From Helianthus annuus (lineage: Eukaryota; Streptophyta; Magnoliopsida; Asterales; Asteraceae), in the NCBI RefSeq assembly GCF_002127325.2, contig NC_035437.2, forward strand, positions 169,833,398 through 169,897,397: DNA of 64,000 nt, given 5' to 3'. Under the pieces are notes generated by a model that was not told the origin of the DNA, made no database searches, and saw only the letters and a list, made by a program, of their open reading frames with translations. A program made the translations under genes and the position numbers. Positions 35,215-45,438 of this stretch are shown here, piece by piece. Positions within the stretch are counted from its first letter, which is position 1; each line of letters begins with the position of its first letter.

Positions 35215-38200
35215 TTACGTTACAGACTGATCGCCATCTTCACTAGAACTATTAACTAAGCCTCCATCACCGTTTGAGGCCTCACTCTGATCGTCTTTCT
35301 TCTTCAGCGGTTTTATAGGAGCCGCCTGTATCTCTTTACACACCTTCTCCAAAATGATAAGAAAATCCCGTACAACCGAAAACAATCTCAGCCCTTCATC
35401 TTTCCCAGCGTTTCCGTGAAAGTAATCCACTGTACTTTTCACAAGACCCATTATCCTCTTCTCTTCTTCAACCATCCATGAAATCTCCTTCTCAGCAGTC
35501 TCCACAAAAGTCGATAAAATAAGCCAAAATTCATCGGGTTCCGCATCTTCCGATTGCTCTGCCAAATTCTTCATATCCGTGTTCAATGATTCACGGGCTT
35601 TCAAAAGCCCGGACCCAAGTTTAGAAACCGAACTGGTCAACCTCTCGACATCGATCATTGCCGCTTGTGTCACATTCTCAAGCTCGTTACTCAAACCGGA
35701 AACCACCTCCAGCCCGAGTTTGCAATAATGTTCATCCGCTTCTTCTTTAGAAGGTTCCAGAAGAAGATCTTCGGTTTTAATGGGGCTTATGTTTTTATCG
35801 CCTGCTTTGGCGGCCCGTGCCACTCGCATACCTTCACCCCTCATGATTTCTTGAACTACGTAATGTAAAAGAGTCGTTTTTCCATCGGTTCCTTTGACAT
35901 CCGAGAGCTTTAAGAGTGTGTCCAGTTTGAATGCGGTTGCACTCCCACGAAAAGTTCCGACGTTCATCCGGTTCCCGGTTTTCAGAACAGCTTCCAGTAG
36001 TTTGAGGAACAATCGGCTTTTTTTAAGCTCTACACAAGCAGCCTCTAAGGTTTCAAAGGATTCTTTTATGTTTGCTTCTTCATCTTGAAGCGTGCACATG
36101 AATAATAACGATTCTAGCCTTTTGAATGCGTACGGTATTTCAACTAATATTTTTAAAAACCTCTCTGCAGATCCAAGCCGACTAAGATCCCCACCGTATA
36201 GCCGTAATTTCAATTCCTCTTCATCAGTTGGTGCCATTTTTAGCAACGTTTGAACGATTTCGATTGGCAGTTCGTTTCCTGATTAAAATTTATAAAAAAT
36301 AAATTAGAAATATATATATATATATATATGTTCAAATGATTATGTTTTAGAAAAGAGTTACCTTCTATAAGTGCAACGGAAACTTCTTCAGGTGTCACAT
36401 TTAGTGCTTTTAGAAGAATAGACAAATTCTGTGCTTTCTTTGGATCGATAATTTGAATGTAATGGATCGGAGGTTCTTTTGCTGGAGTGTTCTTGGTGTC
36501 TTGATCTTTGTTTTTACCGGGTGCTTGATAGCCGAATAAACTTTCAATCATTTCTTCGTTGAACCTATCATTCAAGAGATTTGTCATGTACTCATCTTCT
36601 GAAATTTATATATAGATAGTAAAATGCCTTTTTCGTCCCTGGTTTGACCACTTTTGCGACTTTTGTCCAAAGGTTTGCTTTTCCGCATTTGGATCCAAAA
36701 GGTTTGAAATGTTGCCATTTTTATCCGGCTCGTTAACTCCATCCATTTTTCTCCGTTAAATCAGAGGTATTTCAATCTTTTACGCTATCTTAAAGGGCAA
36801 TTTGGTCTTTTTCACTTAATGTAAAAAGACCAAATACCCCTAAAAATGACCGAATTGCCCTTTAAGTTAATAAAAAAACGGAAATACCCTGACTTAACGG
36901 AGCCGGATGAAAATGGCAAGATTTCAAACCTTTTGGATCCAGATGCGGAAAAACAAACCTTTGGACGAAAGTCGCAAAACTCGCCAAACCTCAGGACGAA
37001 AATGACATTTTTTATTTTACTCTAGATAATCTAATATCAAAGAAGTGAGAAGAAAATAACTTACTGAAACGATCCGGATTTGATTCTATCCCAAACCATT
37101 TGTTGATCAGGATTAGTAGCACTAACTTTATCCCAGAAGAACGGTTTTAGCTTTGCTTTAGAGGCATCGACTGGATCAGCATGGCGACGTGGTCTGAAGC
37201 TTGCACCAAATCGTCGAGGAGGCGGTGGGCCACCACCTGCAGGCTTGGGTGGCGGTGGTGGTGGCGGTGAAGGCGCTACTTTATGCAATGGCTCATCCGA
37301 AGAAGGTCCAGGTGCGTTCGGAGCAGCTCGAGAGGTTTCCGGAGGAGAAGCTGCCGGAGCAGTGGCGGGAGAAGTAGCCGGAGAACCGCCATTGACTGGT
37401 GGCAGTGGGTGAGACGATTCTTTCCCTCCAACTGGTGACCTTGTCTGTCCAACATGAGGCCGTACAGAAGATTCTGTCTTTCGGGCAGGTCGTAAAGACG
37501 ATTCTGCCCTTACAGCTCTCGGCTTCAGAGTATGCTGTTGTATAGATGGCTTTACGCTTCCAGCCGGCGCGTTTACAGAAGGATCCGAAGATGCGTTCAT
37601 GTGCGGGCCTGAATCGACAGAGACGCTCGCATCCGTCTGTCTGTTTGACTGATTTTCAATATTTTTGTGTTTGCTCTTCGGTTTTAACAGTTTTTTTAAA
37701 GCACCTGCAAAATTTAATCGTATCGGAAAAAAACAATATGGAAACAAACGAACATTAACGAAAACAGCATTTATTTTATGACTTTACGTTTTTACGTACC
37801 ACTAGTGGAATCCTTGCCAGTACTTAAGCTGGGAAGAGGCTTTTCGTCATTTTTAATGCCAGCCAAACCGTACTTCCTAGCATAACAATAATAAATAAGG
37901 CTAGCAAGACAAAGTGTTACGATCGCAGTAACGATAGCAACAACAGCAACTGTTCCAGGGCTAACGCTTTCAGCCAGCCTGCGTCTTCTAGGGGCACCGC
38001 TAGGTCTGTTATAAAAAGACGCTAGATACTCTAAGTACCACTTTTTGGTACGTTTATCTTTTCTGGATTTGGATAAAGCGATTTGTTTAGCTCTCAGACA
38101 ATCTAATATAGTTTTCTTGACATGAGGATCTTGGACATTTATAGCTCTACACATTCTCTCTTTTCCCATAAGGGTTTTGTCACTGTCACAGTATTGAAGA

Positions 38201-38789
38201 TCTCGAAAATCTTCCATGCAAGAAGCCGACTCTGCTCCACAGTTCACCTCTAATAACTCCGCCTGCAGCCAGTCAATTTCATCAGATTTCAACGACCATC
38301 AAACTAGCACATGATTTGACTTTACGTGTGTATTTATAACATAACAACAGATGATGAATGTAAATTAGTTTCCGTATGACATTGGTTACAGACTGATTTA
38401 CTGAAATCCCATATAGTAATTTCCCATTAATATATAAGCAAAACTATACGATTCCGACCGAAAAGAGAGCTAAAGAAGCAGTTTAAGCGAATTTAAAGTG
38501 GCGTTTTTCAGTAGGTATTCAAACAGGTATTTGCACAAACACCTGGTGGGCACTTGTTGGAAGACCACTTTCTGGAGCAGATTGGATAACAAAATTTAAA
38601 CATTTCATCATCTGTAACATATGTAAAAGAAGCATGTATTACCGTGTCATCATCCCAATCGATTTGATCGTCAAGAGGCGGTTTCTGGCAATCTCTGTCT
38701 GAATTCAAAGCCTCTGCCAAAGGGTATAGTAAAATGATAATTGCCATGAATAACATCACACCTTTGGCGCCCATTTTGTGTTGAAACAT
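35215..38789 (-). CDS. Class I (membrane-anchored) formin
   Basis: Formins nucleate and elongate actin filaments; class I plant formins sit in the plasma membrane. Five exons on the minus strand are proposed: 38643-38789, 37800-38262, 37065-37704, 36362-36564 and 35215-36278. All junctions are GT/AG with matching phase, giving 838 residues. Order: signal peptide (LFMAIIILLYPLAEA), an extracellular Cys-containing region, an RRRR stretch, a transmembrane helix at about 153-175 (TVAVVAIVTAIVTLCLASLIYY), FH1 with SPPPPPPPKP at about 350, and FH2 from KLKPFFWDKV (about 388) to near 790 (NRMNVGTFRGSATAFKLDTL). Met at 38774 is an alternative start. The exon 1 join (DDDT|AELLE) is the least certain. 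The intron 36565-37064 carries a MULE MITE. Confidence 0.85.
36284..36330. repeat. TA microsatellite in a formin intron
   Basis: A TATATATATATATATATG tract near 36309-36330 lies in the intron between the last two exons, next to AT-rich sequence. No other feature is seen in this intron. Confidence 0.6.
36619..37022. mobile_element. MULE-type MITE in a formin intron
   Basis: The two arms are inverted repeats: GTAAAATGCCTTTTTCGTCC at the left and, on the other strand from the right end, GAGTAAAATAAAAAATGTCA then TTTCGTCCTGAGGTTTGGC. The same family occurs at 48002-48372. The left end has lost a few bases, so the duplication is imperfect (TAGATA on both sides). It has no coding capacity and the splice sites of the 500-bp intron are untouched. 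Confidence 0.7.
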
Positions 38790-40506
38790 CAATTGGAATC
38801 ATTTCATTAAGCCAACCGAAAGAACACGACCGCAGAAAGCATTGATCATCGCCAATCGAGCTTTTCTTTAAGGATTCAAATAATGTCATCGGCTAACAAT
38901 CGAGAATTAGGGCGAATATGTTCAAATTCTGTCTTGTCAATCCTTTTCCACAGAGGCAAATATATTCAAATAGTGCAGAAGAAGATTGATTAGCGTTGAA
39001 TTTGCATAGGTTTTAACGTTAAAACCTAAAAAACACGATATAGATTCCACAGAGTTCGTAGATATGAGAAGGGTGGACGTTGAGGTTGAGGAGACGAGAG
39101 CGGCAAAAAATAACGACATTCGACGTGATAAGTAGGAATGGGGAAAATTAAGAAAATAGTCATGCCAAAAACTTTTCCTTAATGATTTAAAATCTGGTTT
39201 TTATACTGTAACGGATTTGACTTAGAAACGATTGAATCGGATGTATAAGTTGGTTTAACCGGGCAGCTCAACCGGTACAGCCGACCGGTTTAAACCGGTT
39301 GCTCAATTTATAAAGATAAAAGGCTAAAAAAACGTTATATATTTGTTTAAAAAATTTGACAATACATTCTTAAGTACTCTTAATAAGTAACATTTTTAGG
39401 CGTATGACTTTATACGTTATGCTTTGGGAGTTGAAAAAAAAAACTTGAACTTTTACTTTTGACCCAAATATTGTTATCTTTTGTAATTTTAACCCACAAT
39501 TTTTTTTTATAATTTTAACCCAAAACTTTTTATTATTTAAATTTTGTCCCCTAGACTTTTAATTTTTCACAAAATTCCGTTTTTCTAAATTTTTGGGGTT
39601 ATTATGGCGCAACGTACGTATGCGGTTCAACGTTTTTATTATTCGTTCAAAAATTTGCAAGTTAACGCATACATGTGTGGTTCAACATTTTTACGTCTAT
39701 TCCTGTTTGACAGGTTCGTCACAACGCACAAATCGAAGGTCGAGTCAATGTTGGTGTTTGCTGGCTGTGGTGTGATATTAGTACTATTTAGCATGGTTTT
39801 ACACCCTGCCGCAACGCACGAGTGCTCAATTCTAGTTACTAATAAAATAATAAATGTTATAAAAAGTTGAATTTTACGGAGGTTTGATTTGGTTATTTCT
39901 GTTTGTTATGGTTAGAAAAAGAAACATCACGAAAACATGATTACTCATTTTTTCTTCCTCTATTATGCTAAAAAAGTATAAATGTAGTCCATATAATCTA
40001 CCTATTACAAAATCAGTACTCTAGTTAGGAATATTATTGATGATTTTACACTGATAATTCTAAAATATTCTTCTTTACCCTAAGTTTGAATCTAATACAT
40101 CTCTTTAAAAAACATATGTCTCTATCCAGTAGGATAGTCCCACAACATTATGACGATTTTACTTGAATTCGTACTTTACCAATGTAAAAGGACTAAAGAA
40201 GGTATCATTGTCTTCTTCAAACTTATGATACATCATTTTTTTTTTCATATTTTTGTTTGTTTTCAAAATTTATATTTATAAAACCCAAAGGGGTAAAACA
40301 ACTTATCCATTCCCTATCGTCATCAACCACCATTTGTTGCCGCCAAGACCACACAAAGATCATAAATTCTTATGAAATCAAAACCACCACAAATAAAAAA
40401 ACATAGTTGATGGCTAAACTACATTTGTTGTACGTATTTGTTGTCACCATAATAATCAGGTATTAAAAAGCTACAAATGAATTGTAATATTAATTCTTAC
40501 ATCAAA
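38790..40506. other. Intergenic between formin and tRNA-Ala; AT-rich, a possible Helitron end
   Basis: The formin promoter lies here. Bases 39240-39300 hold AACCGGTT-like palindromic motifs. Bases 39420-39560 are homopolymer-rich text (AACCCAAAA, TTTTTT) of MITE style. A possible Helitron 3' end is at 39811-39835. The small plus-strand frames at 39593-39870 look non-coding. Nothing gene-like was found up to 40506. Confidence 0.5.
39808..39835 (+). mobile_element. Possible Helitron 3' terminus
   Basis: GCCGCAACGCACGAGTG followed after a short AT spacer by CTAG and then T (39832-39836) resembles plant Helitron 3' ends: a short GC hairpin, then CTRR, with insertion before T. The hairpin is degraded and the 5' TC end was not found. 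Confidence 0.3.
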
Positions 40507-40579
40507 GGGGATGTAGCTCAGATGGTAGAGCGCTCGCTTAGCATGCGAGAGGTACGGGGATCGATACCCCGCATCTCCA
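40507..40579 (+). tRNA. tRNA-Ala (anticodon AGC)
   Basis: This is a 73-nt cloverleaf. The acceptor GGGGATG pairs with CATCTCC (one G-T), the D arm is GCTC/GAGC, the anticodon stem is CTCGC/GCGAG with loop TTAGCAT and anticodon AGC at 40540-40542, and the T arm is CGGGG/CCCCG. The discriminator base is A. There is no intron and no encoded CCA, as expected for a nuclear gene. A T-rich stretch (TTCTATTTTTCC) follows and can serve as the pol III terminator. It appears functional. Confidence 0.95.
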
Positions 40580-41119
40580 TTCTATTTTTCCATTGCAATT
40601 TCTAAAACATACATTTTAATTAAGATTTTTAGACAATAAGAACACACCTATTCAGTTGAAAAGATAAACAAGTGAAACACAAGTTTGTTGAACATCATTC
40701 ACACTTAAAGCATCTCCCATGCTCGTGTTTGTGGCGTTTTTTTTTTTTATCTCTAGCGGTGGAGAAAGGAAGGATAGACGTTGAGCAAAAACGCAAGGAA
40801 GGATAGACGTTGAGCAAAAACGCAGGTATCCACGTGGAAGTGACGTTTTTGGCTTTGAGAGGGGCAATGCGGTAGGTATAGGTATCCACGTGGGAGCGTT
40901 TTTTAGAGCAACCACTAGAGATGTTATTTAAGCACACACATTTTAAAGTCTATATAACATACTTAGGGGGCTTTTGGTTCGCGGAATGATGAATAAATAT
41001 CGATGAGTGGTTAATTACAAGTTTAGTATACGCAAAACAAACGTTGAATTCATATAAAACAGTAAACAAAAGTTGATTGAAGATCATTCACACTCATACA
41101 TTTGATCACTCGAAACATG
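40580..41119. other. Intergenic; 29-bp tandem duplication
   Basis: AGGAAGGATAGACGTTGAGC plus CAAAAACGC is tandemly duplicated (40767 and 40796). Left CATCTCCCATGCTC and right CAACCACTAGAGATG text around 40700-40925 may be ends of a decayed Tourist-like MITE. No gene is seen. PNSL2's 3' end lies at the right border. Confidence 0.5.
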
Positions 41120-42166
41120 TTACGCCATTCTAGTCATAACTTCTTGAAGAATAACTGTCGTGTCCTTATACAATGCTTCGGTTTGAGGAAGATCCTTTTG
41201 TTTCACCGCGTCTTCCAGCTGTAAAGAAAAAAACCACACATGAATGAAAAACCAAACACATTTTAACCGATTTTTGGGATCATAGTCTCATACAACCTAA
41301 GATCATATTTACCTTTTCGACGGTATTGAACAATCTGTTAGCAAGATCAAGGAGTGGTGGCTTATCGTCGGGTGTGGCAGCCGAGATGACTTTATCAAAG
41401 TCAAAGTACATGAATGTTGACTTTAATCGAAGATACTTTCTAACATAGTTCCATGCATCTTTCCCTATTAAGTCTCCCAATGCTAGAAGATCAAATGCAT
41501 ACTTCTTTAGCCGAAACTGTCTTCCTTTAGTCCCAATATCCGCTATATACACACCCGTTTTGAGAAAAGACCGGGTACCCGTTTCCACATTATTGATCAC
41601 TACAACAAGTACACACATTCCATCAATTGAAAAAAAAAATATAAGATTGACTTTCACCTTGAAAGTCAAACTCAGAAGGTTTCTAACTCAAAATTTGATC
41701 CAAATCCTCAACCGTTTCAAAATTTCTTGACGGTAAATCGAAGAGCATAACAAGTAAGTCAAGTGAAAACATATTCGTTATCGTTTTCGATCAAAATGAT
41801 TAGTAATTTAGAACCAAAAACTGATACGTTTGACCTTGGAAAGTCAAATTCAAAGTCAAAGTAACAAGAGAGGGATGCTAGAGTGTTACTATTGGTTGCC
41901 CGTGGTATCGGTATGGGTCCGGTGAGCCATAAACCGTTGTCTTCGGCTAGCGAGACTGCAACATTAGAATTGGCAAAGAGTCCAATGGTGCCAATGCCTA
42001 ATGCTAGTCTTCTTGTTGGTTTTAATGTGTAGTCTACACTTTCATCCGCCTTGTTTCGGGCCAAACTGGCGGCAGCCACATCCGTGCGGGGTACTTTGTC
42101 ACCGGAGAGCTTCGGGATGGCCGGAAAAGTGCTGAAAATTTGGTTCAAGTTTGCCGTTGGAGCCAT
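41120..42166 (-). CDS. PNSL2: Photosynthetic NDH subunit of lumenal location 2 (PsbQ-like)
   Basis: This encodes a lumenal PsbQ-like subunit of the chloroplast NAD(P)H dehydrogenase-like complex used in cyclic electron flow around photosystem I. Exons on the minus strand: 41890-42166, 41313-41599 and 41120-41218, all GT/AG with matching phase; 220 residues. The N-terminus is a Ser/Ala/Arg transit region followed by a twin-Arg lumen signal (RR at 52-53, [11 protein letters not shown], cleavage likely after VSLA at about 74). The mature part has [41 protein letters not shown] and the C-terminus LQEVMTRMA, as in Arabidopsis PNSL2. PsbQ itself is less similar. The gene is intact. Confidence 0.88.
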
Positions 42167-42349
42167 GGTTGTTATGGTTATGGTGTTGAGTTGATAAGAG
42201 TATTATGGATGGAAGGTATGTGGGAGTTGCTAGCCACCAAATAGACATCCTAAACTGAGGGCATTTATGTAATTTTCAGAAATGAACAAATTTTTTATTA
42301 TATGTATTTATTTGCATATATAAAATGTTTTATATACTGTAAAAGAAAA

Positions 42350-43125
42350 AAAAACAATTTGGATTTAAATAATTCGAACCGGCTGTTTTTGACCAATAAT
42401 AATCCTAAGACCATGTGTAGTGGTAATGTGGTATAATGCCTCCACCATGGGGCATTATCCGACACGTGACGTCCTAGTCAGCGATAGGGCATTATAACAA
42501 AAGTGGTGTAGTGGGGCATTATGCCAATACCCCCCATTCAATCATTTCACTTTTTTTTTTTAATTTAAGTTGTCACACAAACTTATTTTAATATTAGCTA
42601 AAAAGTGGCATATGAAGACAAAAGTTGGCTCAAAAGTCAGACATGTGGGGTGTGATTGGTGGATCAAATGTTCATCTCTCGCCCCAAAGCAAATTTGAGC
42701 GTGTTTTTTAAAACGCCAAACTGATTTTGTTTCAAAAATAACGCCAAAACACGCCTACTGTAATGGTAGTGGGGGCGTTTTGGGGCGTTATTTTTCAATT
42801 TTTTTAAAAATCACGCCCCACTACGGGTGGTCTAACTGAGTTTATTCCCGACAGTGGGCCCAACCTTATCATTTCGTCGTTTGGAGCACTTTTCGAGGTA
42901 AGGTTTAAATCAATCAACACGTATCCTCATTCTAACAAAAACCCAAAACATCGTTTTTTAACCTACAAGGTAAGGTTTACATTGAAAACTCCGTTATGTT
43001 TTTTAACGGCGGGTCATTATACAAACAAAATGAAAAAGTTGGTACCAGTGTCAGAATAAACTCAATTGGGATTATTATTGGTCAACAACAGCAGCCGGTT
43101 CGGATTATGCAAATCCAATTTGCAT
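42350..43125. mobile_element. Foldback MITE with long inverted repeats, split by a Tourist-like MITE
   Basis: Left arm 42360-42405 (GGATTTAAATAATTCGAACC then GGCTG...GACCAATAATAATCC) and right arm about 43060-43106 are inverted copies. After removing the inner element (42409-42832 plus one TAA), the left arm continues as AACTGAGTTTATTCCCGACAGTGG, matching the right arm's complement (TTGAGTTTATTCTGACACTGG). The arms are thus about 75 bp. Superfamily unknown; no clear target duplication was found. Confidence 0.6.
42406..42835. mobile_element. Tourist-like (PIF/Harbinger) MITE, 424 bp, TSD TAA
   Basis: The element is 42409-42832, starting GACCATGTGTAGTGG and ending CCACTACGGGTGGTC, an imperfect terminal inverted repeat. 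It is flanked by TAA at 42406-42408 and 42833-42835. Non-coding, with GC-rich blocks such as GGGGGCGTTTTGGGGCG. It is nested in the left arm of an older foldback element. Confidence 0.7.
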
Positions 43126-43622
43126 TGAACAAGATATAATTTGCATTGTTCGGATTAACATCTTTTTGACAGTTGGTTTACTTGTTAAAAAATGGTGTGA
43201 TTTATAATTTGCGTGTTCATGGATAGCTTTTAATGACCTCTAAAACATGTTTGGTGTTCCTTTCCTTGCACGTCACGTTTAATGATAAGGTCATAAGAAG
43301 TTTTTGGTTGCTTCTTTTTAAGATTGTTTAGGATTACGGTTTTGTCTTTTATAAGATTGTTTAGGATTACGGTTTTGTCTTTTATAGGACTAAAAATGCT
43401 AGAGAATATTAGTAAAACATGATTACTTCTTAAAACTAATTAATTTATTATTTATAATTACACTAAAAATTACTACTTTTCTCTCTCATTTTCAATTACA
43501 AAATAATTTCTTAAATAATTAAAAAAATAAATAATTTTTTATACATTTATCATTACATTTTCCTTCTTTTTTACTCACAATCACTTTCTAAAAATATTAA
43601 AAAATTCATAGGCACAATCAGT

Positions 43623-43657
<35 letters not shown>

Positions 43658-44912
43658 CCATATTTACAGATGAACGCTAATATTTTCTCTTTCCTTCGCT
43701 AACAACCTCTCGTAACCACTATCTATAATATGGAGGACTCTTTAACAGAATTTAGTGGAGAGGATGCGAATGCCGAATGCTCTAATATTCTTACAGATAT
43801 ATATTGTTCATATACCACAACCGATTAACCGAAACCCACAAAACTGACTATTATTAACCAATAACTATATTAATTGATGGTTCGGTTTTAAGGTAGGTGG
43901 TTGATTAGTCAGGTTTTTAATAGAAGTGGGATGTGGTATTTGAGTTCTTTAAGACGTTCTTTTCGAATTATTATCTATCTTAAAATGCTATGTCGATGCA
44001 TTTTTTTTGCACCCCTCAAATTTTCACCATATGGCAATTTCTTTTGGCACTTTCACTATTAATTCACTTTACACCCCTAAAGTTTCAAACTTTCCATTTG
44101 CGTATTTACCCCCAAACCTATTTTTTAGCGTTCGTGTTTTTATGTATATGCCTGTATCAATTCGAGTTGGTTTATGTGTCGACTTGGGTAAATATAATAC
44201 GTTTTCGTTCGACGGTATAAGTTATAGTTACTCTACATTTTGACCTCGTCACAAGCGCTATACGTAAAAATTCAACTTGTGTCAGTTTTCCCTTTATACA
44301 CGTCTTATGTTTTTTTTTTTTTTTTTTTACTTTAGGCTTTGATTCAACCGCAATACTATTGAGTTAAATCGGATACAACAAAACGCGTGTTTTCATATCA
44401 TTAACGCATCATATAACGCTTCGACTAATCCATTCTGTATTTGCAATGTATCCACGCCGCAACGCGCGCGGGTCAAATTACTAGTTAGGGCTAAAATTTC
44501 AACACATCAAAGAAAAACTAAACAGTTAAACTGTAGTAACTTTTTATAAGAAGTTTGATTAATATTTACCAGGCCTTTGAGAATACCATCACATCTTATA
44601 GTAAACCATACTCTTTCAAGACCAAAAACAATGTTGAAAGAAGCAAATGAATATGATGATGGATGGATATACTGCTATCCACATCATGTTACAACTGATT
44701 GATTATTCATAGGTTATTTACACAAGTCATGAAAACAACAAACCTTAAACCCCATAAGTTCAAGTAAAAAGCCCTCTCAATGTTCTTTACATTAGAAACC
44801 ATAACATCAATAGACGTAAACGCCCCGCCTACATGTTAAAAACACAACATAAATATTTACGATCGGCATTATGTTCTTTCGAGTCTCGTAAAAAAAAAGT
44901 AAAACGTTACCT
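43126..44912. other. Intergenic; tandem repeat, poly-T tract, possible Helitron end
   Basis: A 33-bp unit (AGATTGTTTAGGATTACGGT...) is duplicated exactly at 43321-43386. A run of 34 T lies at 43624-43657. A possible Helitron 3' end is at 44456-44484. The frames at 43990-44243 are short and low in complexity. The rest is the 3' flank of ATG18f. No gene is supported. Confidence 0.5.
44453..44484 (+). mobile_element. Possible Helitron 3' terminus
   Basis: CACGCCGCAACGCGCGCGGG, a GC hairpin-like sequence, is followed by TCAAATTA and CTAG then T (44481-44485). This is the common form of plant Helitron 3' ends. It shares the core GCCGCAACGC with the candidate at 39811. The 5' end was not identified, so the element's extent is unknown. 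Confidence 0.4.
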
Positions 44913-45386
44913 TTAATCGAACTCGGCGCCTTGATCTTCAAAGTGGTTCTCAAGTGTCTGACCTATGTTACTATTTACAAGCTCCGAACGGGTCTCACTC
45001 ACCGAGTGTTCTCTGTTATCTACAACAGTCTCCGGGAGAGTGTGAGATATTGGACGGCTGTCACTATTTACATCGCCATCGGTATCTTTTACCGGCATTT
45101 GACCAGCATCATCCTCCCCGGTTTCTTCATCGCCGTTGTCATGTCCACCGTCTGTTTCAATGTGGGTCTTGTGTGAAAACGGCTTCTCGTGTTCATAGAC
45201 CACGTTATTGTTGTTATCTATAGCCGGATCTCTGGATATAACAAAATTTTAAATTTTAAGCAATGGTGGTCCTTAGGCCTGTAAATGAACCGAACGTTCA
45301 TGAACTTGTTCGGCGGAAAGTTTGTTTATGTTCGTTTATTTAATAAACAAACGGACATGAACACAATATTCTGTTCGTGAACGTCC

Positions 45387-45438
<52 letters not shown>

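Noticed and set aside
39593..39870. 88-codon frame near 39604
   Set aside because: Low-complexity sequence next to a possible Helitron end; no family resemblance and a different composition from the neighbouring genes.
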